From contig JAFRWQ010000190.1 in assembly GCA_017437925.1 (NCBI GenBank), forward strand, positions 1 through 8,381: 8,381 nucleotides of DNA, written 5' to 3'. A model generated the notes under the pieces. It had not been told where the DNA came from. It was given only the letters and a program-made list of their open reading frames with translations, and made no database searches. Made by a program: the position numbers and the translations under genes. Each line of letters starts with the position of its first letter. Position 1 is the stretch's first letter. Shown here piece after piece: positions 1 through 5,047 of this stretch. This DNA comes from Bacillota bacterium. GTDB lineage: Bacteria; Bacillota_A; Clostridia; Peptostreptococcales; Anaerovoracaceae.

Positions 1-225
1 GTTGTCCTCCCTTATCTTCATGGTGGCCTGTATGCCGTCCATATTGGGCATCATGATGTCCATGATTATCAGGTGCAGGGGCTGGGTGCGGCAGACTTCA
101 AGAGCTTCACGGCCGTCGTAGGCCTTGAAGACGGTGTATCCCTCGTTGCGAAGGTATATTTCGATGGCTCCCGCTATCTCTCTGTCGTCGTCTGCTACCA
201 GTATGTTTATCTCTTTATTGGTCAT
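1..225 (-). CDS. Response regulator receiver domain, OmpR/VanR-like (3' part missing)
   Basis: Partial gene: 75 residues run from the ATG at 223-225 to the left edge with no stop. The sequence is a CheY-like receiver domain. It has an acidic pocket (VADDD, residues 10-14), a helix-1 segment resembling VanR (YLRNEGYTVF, 24-33) and the phosphoacceptor region IIMDIMMPNMDG (53-64), with Asp56 as the expected phosphorylation site. An upstream sensor kinase normally phosphorylates this Asp to control DNA binding. The output domain is off the window, so assignment to the OmpR/VanR class rests only on receiver similarity. The start is supported by an AAAGGGG ribosome binding site just upstream. It lies 72 bases behind the DUF2974 gene on the same strand, in an AT-rich gap with a small inverted repeat (ATATG-CGG-CATAT, 251-263), so it may be co-transcribed or have its own weak promoter. 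Confidence 0.88.
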   Translation of the reverse strand, partial: MTNKEINILVADDDREIAGAIEIYLRNEGYTVFKAYDGREALEVCRTQPLHLIIMDIMMPNMDGIQATMKIREDN

Positions 226-297
226 GGATATCCCCTTTGCAAAGCCCATCATATGCGGCATATATTAAAAACTCTAAAGCTAAAAATTAAGATTTTT

Positions 298-1701
298 CTA
301 AGATTGAGGCTCGGGGACGGGGATCAGCTCGCCTTCCATGATCTCGTTCTCGGGATTGTCCTCGTCGTCCTCGATCTCTTCGGCTTCTTCCTTGCGGGCC
401 TTGCCGCCGAGCAGGTGGCTTAAGGATTCCGCGACCTCCTTTGCCGCCTCTATGGCGCTGTCCGCCGCCTTTTCTGCGGTATCCATGGCGAATTCGGCGG
501 CCTTTCCGGCCGATTCCTTGACCGCGTCGGCAGCCTTGATCGCCATCTCCTTTGCGGCGGAAGCGGCGACAGCCGCTACGCCCTCATCGGCCCTGGGCTC
601 TTCGGCATCTTCATCCTCATCGTCTCCGCCGTGGGCCGCCAGTTCCTTAAGCATCTCCTTGATGGTTATGTAAGCGAAGTGGCGGGCTTCGCCGGACTTT
701 CCCAGAGACACCAGAAACTTGGCCGCCTGCCTCACCCTGTGGGCGTTGAGGTCGGTCAGGGTATGGGCGCCGGTAGCCTCGAAGGCTCCGAAGAGCTCCG
801 CGAGGAATATCCTGCGGTCGTCCATGGACATGGTGTCGAGGGCTGTGGCGAGGCCCTCCTCGTAGGCCCTGCTCGACCTTGAAAGGCCTTCGCTCCTGAC
901 GAACGAGGTGCCCCTGACGTGCCAGTTGAAGCCGTCGTGGGAGGCTACTCCGGTGCGGTCGCAGTCGACTATCTCAAGGCCTTCGTCCTGGGTCAGCAGG
1001 GTACCCACCAGGGAGTGGTTGGGCAGTATCACGTGGAGCCTGTCCTTTATGCGAAGGTAGCCCTCGTTTTCAAGAAACTCCGGGTAGAAGCCGGGTCCGT
1101 CGTTGGAATAGACGGCGAGTATGCGCCTCTGAACGCTCTTGGGAGCGAAGGACGAGGAGTATACCGCCAGGTTTCCGCCCTTTGAGTGGCCGCCCACTAT
1201 GAGCTTGCCCCTGTAGGCCTTGGCCGCCCACTTGAGGTAGCGCAGGGCGTCACCCTGGGCCGGGATCTCCCTCTCCACGGCCATGAGGAAGTTCTCTTCC
1301 CAGGCGTTCAAGGTGTCGTCGGTACCCCTGAAGCTGACGTAGTGGGTGCCGTCGGGAAAGCCTACGGTCAGGGCCGAGAACTGCTCCACGTCGTCTTCGC
1401 TGGCGATCGCGCAAAAGCCCGAGAGGGTTATGTCCTTAAATCTTTCGGTATGGGGCAGCCTCCTGACTCCCTCAAGCACCTTTACCGAGGTGAGAAGGCC
1501 CAGGTATTCTCCGTTCTCGTACCTCTCAAAGTAGGCCTTCATGGCGTCGCCTATGGTGATGGGCGTCTCGTCTTCGGAGACTATGCCCTTGAAGTCCAGC
1601 ACGCCTATCTTAGATATTATGTAATTGTCGACCTCGTTGAAGGGCGAGATCTTGAAGCTCAGATCTCCTCTGAAGTCGATATAGTCCATTATTCCGGTCA
1701 T
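298..1701 (-). CDS. DUF2974 (Mbeg1-like) alpha/beta-hydrolase with alanine-rich tail
   Basis: 467 residues. The N-terminus (MDYIDFRGDLSF, then SPFNEVDNYIIS and LDFKGIV, residues 5-41) is characteristic of the DUF2974 / Mbeg1-like family, predicted lipase-class-3-like serine hydrolases. FRGTDDT (124-130) matches the oxyanion region of class 3 lipases. GGHSKGGN (170-177) is the nucleophile elbow, with Ser173 as the expected nucleophile. YSNDGPGF (198-205) and SHDGFNWH (254-261) are conserved-looking places for the remaining Asp/His, but I cannot assign them. The core ends near residue 355. An acidic linker (DDEDEDAEE) follows, then an alanine-rich helix of 11-residue repeats (376-430) and an acidic end. 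No signal peptide or membrane segment is seen, so it is probably cytoplasmic. The start at 1701 has GGGGG 8 bases upstream; Met5 (1689) is an alternative. The substrate is unknown. Confidence 0.88.
   Translation of the reverse strand: MTGIMDYIDFRGDLSFKISPFNEVDNYIISKIGVLDFKGIVSEDETPITIGDAMKAYFERYENGEYLGLLTSVKVLEGVRRLPHTERFKDITLSGFCAIASEDDVEQFSALTVGFPDGTHYVSFRGTDDTLNAWEENFLMAVEREIPAQGDALRYLKWAAKAYRGKLIVGGHSKGGNLAVYSSSFAPKSVQRRILAVYSNDGPGFYPEFLENEGYLRIKDRLHVILPNHSLVGTLLTQDEGLEIVDCDRTGVASHDGFNWHVRGTSFVRSEGLSRSSRAYEEGLATALDTMSMDDRRIFLAELFGAFEATGAHTLTDLNAHRVRQAAKFLVSLGKSGEARHFAYITIKEMLKELAAHGGDDEDEDAEEPRADEGVAAVAASAAKEMAIKAADAVKESAGKAAEFAMDTAEKAADSAIEAAKEVAESLSHLLGGKARKEEAEEIEDDEDNPENEIMEGELIPVPEPQS
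412..576 (-). repeat. Five tandem 11-residue LEA-like repeats in the DUF2974 protein
   Basis: Residues 376-430 of the hydrolase divide into five uninterrupted 11-mers: AAVAASAAKEM, AIKAADAVKES, AGKAAEFAMDT, AEKAADSAIEA and AKEVAESLSHL. The consensus is A-x-K-A-A-[DE]-x-A-x-[ED/KE]-x. Period 11 with alternating Lys/Glu and Ala matches the helical pattern of group 3 LEA proteins and apolipoprotein-type lipid-binding helices. It would form one long amphipathic helix after the catalytic domain. Codons vary between copies, so the repeat is seen at protein level more than at DNA level. A role in membrane or partner binding is inference. Confidence 0.8.
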
Positions 1702-1763
1702 TTCTTTTTCCCCCTGTGTCAGGCTTTGTCGGTCAGGGAAAGCCGCATGCTTCCCTATGTTAT

Positions 1764-1792
1764 ATTTTATCGGTTATGCCCGCTGTTTTCAA
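1764..1792 (-). promoter_or_regulatory. Sigma-A-type promoter of the DUF2974 gene
   Basis: On the minus strand, a -35 box TTGAAA (1787-1792) and a -10 box TAAAAT (1764-1769) are separated by exactly 17 bases. Each matches five of six consensus positions. The expected start of transcription near 1757 gives a leader of about 55 bases before the ATG at 1701. Confidence 0.68.
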
Positions 1793-1864
1793 GATATCCC
1801 CGGGGAAGACAGCTGTCCCGCCCGGGTCCCGCGCCGCCCCTCCCCTTATTTTCAAAACCGCCCT

Positions 1865-1892
1865 TTTAAAGCTTCGCCCGCTCCTGTATACT
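1865..1892 (+). promoter_or_regulatory. Putative promoter of the M20 amidohydrolase gene
   Basis: TTTAAA (1865-1870), a 16-base spacer and TATACT (1887-1892) lie upstream of the ribosome binding site AAAGGAG (1904-1910). The -10 box is good (5/6) and the -35 box weak (4/6). The leader would be only about 20 bases. A perfect 10-base palindrome, GACAGCTGTC (1808-1817), sits about 50 bases further upstream and could be an operator, but nothing else supports that. Confidence 0.5.
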
Positions 1893-1920
1893 TATAAAAA
1901 ACGAAAGGAGAACAACGCAC

Positions 1921-3279
1921 ATGATGAGACAAGAGATCGAGAAGCTCTCGGAACAGGGCAAGGCGGTATTCGAGGCCTGCTCCGACAGCATCTGGAGCAC
2001 CCCCGAGCTCAACTTCACCGAGCACAAGTCCTGCGAAGCGTCGAGAAAGGTCATGGAGGACCTGGGCTTTAAGATCACCTGGCCCCTTCAGGACATGGAC
2101 ACCGCCTTCATCGCGGAGGCCGGTCACGGCAAGCCCGTCATAGGCATACTGGGCGAGATCGACGCCCTGCCGGGGCTTTCCGCCAAGGCTGACACCGTCC
2201 CCCATGAACCCGTCGTCGAGGGAGGCAACGGCCACGGCTGCGGCCACAACCTTTTGGGCTGCGGAGCCATGGAGGCCGCCTGGCTGCTCAAGACCTACAT
2301 GGAAGAGCACAACATGGAAGGCACCGTCAAGTACTTCTGCTGCCCCGCCGAAGAGGGAGGCGTAGGCAAGTACTTCATGATCATGAGGGGAGCCTTCGAC
2401 GACGTGGACTTCACCATCAGCTGGCATCCCAGCACCTACTTCGGCATCAGCCAGAGCGGAAAGTCCATTTACATCGCCAACTTCAAGTTCCACGGGATCG
2501 CGGCCCACGCCGCCGGCGACCCCTATCACGGACGCTCCGCCCTCGACGCCCTTGAGCTGATGAACGTGGGCGTCCAGTTCTTAAGGGAGCACGTTGAGGA
2601 AGGGACCAACATCCACTACGCCATCACCAACCCGGGAGGCAGGGCCGCCAACGTGGTCCAGTCCTACGCCGAGGCCTCCTACGTGGTGAGAGCCCTGGAC
2701 AATACCAGGCTCAAGGACGTGTTCAGGAGGGTCTGCCTGGTCGCCCAGGGAGCCGCCACCATGACCGAGACCCGCTTCGACGGGCCCGAGATCGTCAGCG
2801 CCTTCTCGTCCATAGTCCCCAACGAGGTCATGTCCGATGTTTTAAGAGAGAACATCAAGGCCGTCATACCCGTCGACTACACTCCCGAAGAGCTGGCCTA
2901 CGCGAAGAAGTTCCAGGCCGCCGGCACCAAGCCCGACGCCCCCGAAGCGATAGACCAGAGGATAGTCGAGAACGTCCCCGCCAGCACCGACGTGGGAGAC
3001 GTAAGCTGGGTGACCCCCCTGGTCTACCTGAGATGCCCCACCGTCGCCAACGGCACCCCGGGACACAGCTGGCAGACCGCAGCCCAGGGCACCGGCTGCG
3101 TAGCCAAGAAGGGCATGCACATCGCCGCCAAGCTCATGGCCAACACCTGCATAGACATGCTCGAAAAGCCCGGGCTCATCGACGCCGCCAAGGAAGACTT
3201 CAAAAAGAAGCTGGGCGGACGCAACTACAAGGAAGAGTGCCTGATGCCCAGGGATAGAAAGCCGACGCCGATATACTAG
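1921..3279 (+). CDS. M20 family metallo-amidohydrolase, AbgB-like
   Basis: 452 residues, close to the usual AbgB length. M20D peptidases remove an acyl or aminoacyl group from amide-linked substrates; AbgB, with AbgA, splits p-aminobenzoyl-glutamate. Visible motifs are GEIDALPGL (78-86), GNGHGCGHN (102-110) with Cys107 and His109 as metal ligands, PAEEGG (142-147) with Glu144/Glu145 as general base and ligand, WHP with His169, the dimerisation-domain signature HAAGDPYHGRSALDA (196-210), and GTPGHSWQ (378-385) with His382 as the distal metal ligand. All key residues are present, so it should be an active cytoplasmic dinuclear metallohydrolase. The first of two adjacent ATGs is preferred because AAAGGAG lies 10 bases upstream. 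It is the only plus-strand gene here and stands alone between its promoter and a strong terminator, with no AbgA or AbgT partner in view. The exact substrate cannot be read from sequence; indole-amide or dipeptide hydrolase relatives are alternatives. Confidence 0.9.
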   Translation: MMRQEIEKLSEQGKAVFEACSDSIWSTPELNFTEHKSCEASRKVMEDLGFKITWPLQDMDTAFIAEAGHGKPVIGILGEIDALPGLSAKADTVPHEPVVEGGNGHGCGHNLLGCGAMEAAWLLKTYMEEHNMEGTVKYFCCPAEEGGVGKYFMIMRGAFDDVDFTISWHPSTYFGISQSGKSIYIANFKFHGIAAHAAGDPYHGRSALDALELMNVGVQFLREHVEEGTNIHYAITNPGGRAANVVQSYAEASYVVRALDNTRLKDVFRRVCLVAQGAATMTETRFDGPEIVSAFSSIVPNEVMSDVLRENIKAVIPVDYTPEELAYAKKFQAAGTKPDAPEAIDQRIVENVPASTDVGDVSWVTPLVYLRCPTVANGTPGHSWQTAAQGTGCVAKKGMHIAAKLMANTCIDMLEKPGLIDAAKEDFKKKLGGRNYKEECLMPRDRKPTPIY

Positions 3280-3319
3280 TGTCCGGCAAGTAAACAAATA
3301 GTGTAAACCCAAGGAAAAA

Positions 3320-3343
3320 GCCCTCCGCCATATGGCGGAGGGC
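3320..3343. terminator. Strong intrinsic terminator, probably bidirectional
   Basis: A 10-base-pair GC-rich stem (3320-3329 with 3334-3343, arms GCCCTCCGCC and GGCGGAGGGC) encloses an ATAT loop. On the plus strand it is followed by CTTTTAT and ends the amidohydrolase transcript. On the minus strand it is followed by five T's (from AAAAA at 3315-3319), so it can also end transcripts coming from larC. Confidence 0.88.
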
Positions 3344-3387
3344 CTTTTATTGCTTTATATTTGGGTGCGCGGTCTTGATGCTTTACG

Positions 3388-3403
3388 CAGGGCTGCCGCC
3401 CTG
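3388..3403 (-). other. Short hairpin downstream of the larC/RidA-remnant region
   Basis: CAGGGC (3388-3393) and GCCCTG (3398-3403) can pair around a four-base loop. There is no T-run directly after it on the minus strand, so it is at best a weak terminator or a 3' protecting hairpin. Bases 3344-3410 otherwise hold nothing recognisable. Confidence 0.3.
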
Positions 3404-3410
3404 AAAGCCT

Positions 3411-3494
3411 TTATTTCACCGCAATCGCTTCGATCTCGCAGAGGGCTCCGCCGGGGAGGCTCTTCACCGCGAAGCAGCTTCCGGCGGGCTTTCT
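3411..3494 (-). pseudogene. Remnant of a RidA (YjgF/UK114) gene, C-terminal 27 codons only
   Basis: Directly after the larC stop codon, and in the same frame, lie 27 sense codons ending in TAA (3411-3413). The translation begins RKPAGSCFAVKSLPGG and ends LCEIEAIAVK. This matches the C-terminus of RidA enamine/imine deaminases (E. coli RidA has PARSCVEV, then LP, then EIEAIAV). No start codon or upstream RidA sequence remains, because the larC coding region occupies that place. The catalytic arginine of the PARS motif is Gly here (PAGS). I infer that a deletion or recombination joined the end of larC to the end of a ridA gene. It should not encode a working protein; readthrough of the larC stop would append it to LarC. 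Confidence 0.75.
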
Positions 3495-4886
3495 TTAAAC
3501 CTTCTTTGCCAGCTTTTCGGCCTCGGCGAGGCTTACGCCTTTTTCTTTGGCGATGCGGGCCAGATCGTCGTGCTCGAGCTTTGCGCGGGTCACCCCGTAG
3601 CCTTTGGATTCTTTGATCCTCACGGGACCCTCCGGGGTATCGAGGGTCTTTATCTCGCGGTCCAGCACGTGGCGGGCAAAGCGGTTCTCCCTCACGCCCA
3701 GGGTCGAGGTGTGCTTAAAGAGAGCTCCGACCACGGCAGCCTTGTCGGCTTCCCGGCACATTGCCCTGATCAGAAGGCCGGGCCTTCCCTTCTTCATGCC
3801 GATGGGCACGGTGTAGACGTCGAGGGCTCCCGCTTCGAAGAGCCTTTCCATGGCGAAGCCCACCGCCTCGCCGGTCATGTCGTCCACGTTGCAGGAAAGC
3901 TCAAAGACCTCGTCAAAGGAGCCTTCGCTCTCGCCCAGCATGGCCCTCACGCAGTTGGCTGCCTCGAAGTCCTTTTTGCCCATGCCGTAGCCGACGGCGC
4001 TGACCTTCATGACGGGCATGAGGCCGAAGTCGGTCACGAAGTGCTTCAGCAGGGCGGCTCCGGTGGGAGTGCAGAGCTCGCCTCTTACGGCGCCTCCGTA
4101 GATGGGAACGTCCCTTAAGATGTAAGCGGTTGCGGGAGCGGGCACGGGAAGGATCCCGTGAGCGCAGCGCACCTGGCCGCTTCCCACGTGTATGGGGGAG
4201 GCTATGACCCTGTCGGGGGCCAGCCTGTCCATGAGCAGGCACACTGCGCAGATGTCGGCGACGGCATCGAGGGTGCCGACCTCGTGGAAGTGGATCTGCT
4301 CTGCCGGGACCCCGTGGGCGTGGCTCTCGGCTTCTGCGATGAGGCCGTAGACTGCCATGACGTGGTCTGCGACCCTCTCGGGAAGGTTCATGTGGCCGCG
4401 GACTATGTGCTCTATATCGTGCAGGCCGCTGTGGTGATGGTGACCGTGACCGTGATCATGGGTGTGTTCGTGATCATGGTCATGGTGGTGTTCATGTTCA
4501 TGATCATGGGGATGCTCGGGATGCTCATGGTGTTCGTGAGCTTCCTCGCAGCATTCGTGATCGTGATGATGCTCATGATCGTGTTCGTGGTCATGGTCAT
4601 GGTGGTGATGCCCATGTTCATGCTCATGCTCGTGGTCATGATCGTGGTGATGGTGATGATGGTGATGGTCGAGGCTTTCTTCCTCCTCACCTTCAACGGT
4701 CACCTTCATGTGGGTGCCGGTGATGCCGCACTTCACCGATTCCTCGGCTTCAAACACCACCCCGGGAAGCCCGAGGGCGTTGAGCTCCGCGACGAAAGCC
4801 CCGCGGTCGGGCAAAAGTTCCAGAAGAGCGGCGGTCAGCATATCGCCGGCGGCTCCCATGCCGCAATCAAGATAAAGGGTCTTCAT
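3495..4886 (-). CDS. larC: LarC, nickel insertion enzyme of nickel-pincer cofactor synthesis, with His-rich insert
   Basis: 463 residues. LarC is the CTP-dependent nickel chelatase that inserts nickel into pyridinium-3,5-bisthiocarboxylate mononucleotide, completing the cofactor of LarA-type racemases. Family motifs occur in order: LYLDCGMGAAGDM (4-16), HFHEVGTLDAVADI (199-212), LPVPAPATAYIL (246-257), GELCTPTGAALL (269-280), GYGMGKKDFE (299-308), NVDDMTGE (333-340), VYTVPIGMKKGRPG (357-370) and ESKGYGV (426-432). Between the N-terminal segment and the main body, residues 74-152 form a His-rich loop. The reading frame is continuous, unlike Lactiplantibacillus plantarum, where larC is read through a programmed frameshift. 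A perfect AAGGAGG lies 4 bases before the ATG. It is downstream of the aldo/keto reductase across a 161-base structured spacer. larB, larE and larA are not in the window. The identification is very secure; nickel storage by the loop is inference. Confidence 0.95.
   Translation of the reverse strand: MKTLYLDCGMGAAGDMLTAALLELLPDRGAFVAELNALGLPGVVFEAEESVKCGITGTHMKVTVEGEEEESLDHHHHHHHHDHDHEHEHEHGHHHHDHDHEHDHEHHHDHECCEEAHEHHEHPEHPHDHEHEHHHDHDHEHTHDHGHGHHHHSGLHDIEHIVRGHMNLPERVADHVMAVYGLIAEAESHAHGVPAEQIHFHEVGTLDAVADICAVCLLMDRLAPDRVIASPIHVGSGQVRCAHGILPVPAPATAYILRDVPIYGGAVRGELCTPTGAALLKHFVTDFGLMPVMKVSAVGYGMGKKDFEAANCVRAMLGESEGSFDEVFELSCNVDDMTGEAVGFAMERLFEAGALDVYTVPIGMKKGRPGLLIRAMCREADKAAVVGALFKHTSTLGVRENRFARHVLDREIKTLDTPEGPVRIKESKGYGVTRAKLEHDDLARIAKEKGVSLAEAEKLAKKV
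4431..4667 (-). repeat. Histidine-rich low-complexity tract within larC
   Basis: Residues 74-152 of LarC: 46 of 79 residues are His, mostly alternating with Asp or Glu. The tract opens with eight consecutive His, carries one Cys-Cys pair (ECCEE, 111-115) in the middle, and ends with HGHGHHHH before the conserved SGLHDIEH. At DNA level it is a degenerate CAT/CAC-GAT/GAG repeat and so prone to length change. Similar His-rich stretches are known in nickel chaperones such as HypB, UreE and SlyD, and in many LarC proteins. Confidence 0.95.
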
Positions 4887-4898
4887 ACAGCCTCCTTT

Positions 4899-4973
4899 TT
4901 ACAGCAAAAAATAAAACACACAGACCCCCCTTCTGGAGGGTTTGCGTGCCTTCGTGGCATACCTGATCACCAT
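4899..4973 (-). CDS. Possible 24-codon leader peptide upstream of larC
   Basis: An ATG at 4971-4973 opens 24 codons (MVIRYATKARKPSRRG, then VCVFYFLL) and stops at 4899-4901, immediately before the larC ribosome binding site. The basic first half and aromatic/hydrophobic end overlap the hairpin and U-rich tract at 4906-4944, so the frame could simply be the by-product of a terminator-like structure. No ribosome binding site is seen before the ATG. Listed as a possibility only. Confidence 0.15.
   Translation of the reverse strand: MVIRYATKARKPSRRGVCVFYFLL
4921..4944 (-). terminator. Terminator-like hairpin between the reductase and larC
   Basis: On the minus strand, ACCCTCC and GGGGGGT pair around an AGAA loop (one T-G wobble). 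The stem extends to the outer C-A/T-G pairs with one mismatch. A U-rich tract, TTTTATTTTTT (from 4906-4916), follows about 7 bases after the stem and ends close to the larC ribosome binding site. It can act as a terminator for the reductase transcript or as an attenuator for larC. Confidence 0.5.
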
Positions 4974-4974
4974 A

Positions 4975-5003
4975 AGTTTACCATTTTCAGCAATAATATG
5001 CAA
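4975..5003 (-). promoter_or_regulatory. Possible extended -10 promoter for larC
   Basis: On the minus strand, TTGCAT (4998-5003), a 17-base spacer and TAAACT (4975-4980) preceded by TGG fit an extended -10 promoter. Only three -35 positions and four -10 positions match consensus. If real, the transcript starts near 4968 and includes the hairpin at 4921-4944. The same bases may instead belong to a structured RNA running from the reductase stop to larC. Confidence 0.33.
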
Positions 5004-5047
5004 GCGAGACCCGGAAGCTTTCGCTCCGGGCCCGTATTCCGCTGAAA
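4985..5047 (-). other. Structured RNA segment after the reductase gene
   Basis: Immediately behind the reductase stop, TTTCAGC (from 5041-5047) can pair with GCTGAAA (from 4985-4991). This outer helix encloses a GC-rich hairpin: CCCGGA-GC, a GAAA tetraloop, then GC-T-TCCGGG, with one bulged base. An alternative AGCGA/TCGCT pairing inside it would exclude that hairpin. It could protect the 3' end of the reductase mRNA or be part of a regulatory leader for larC. It does not match any riboswitch consensus I can recall. Confidence 0.35.

Noticed and set aside
1186..1869. 227-codon plus-strand frame opposite the hydrolase gene.
   Set aside because: Antisense shadow of DUF2974; no domain, and it runs through the hydrolase promoter.
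1852..2529. 225-codon minus-strand frame opposite the amidohydrolase.
   Set aside because: Gly/Val/Ala-rich antisense shadow of a gene with all M20 motifs; no ribosome binding site.
3495..3497. Programmed frameshift in larC as in Lactiplantibacillus plantarum.
   Set aside because: All LarC motifs lie in one uninterrupted frame from 4886 to 3495, so no frameshift is needed.
3332..3616. 94-codon plus-strand frame after the amidohydrolase terminator.
   Set aside because: Starts inside the terminator and overlaps the RidA remnant and larC in antisense; Arg/Leu/Ser-rich with no family signal.
4158..5045. 295-codon plus-strand frame that reads like a Val/Met/Phe-rich membrane protein.
   Set aside because: It is the exact antisense of larC; the apparent membrane helices are the reverse reading of CAT/CAC-GAT/GAG codons in the His-rich tract. 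No ribosome binding site or family motif.
4887..5047. Cyclic-di-GMP, cobalamin or T-box riboswitch before larC.
   Set aside because: Short words such as ACGCAAA occur, but the full consensus cores of these classes are absent; kept only as an unclassified structured leader.
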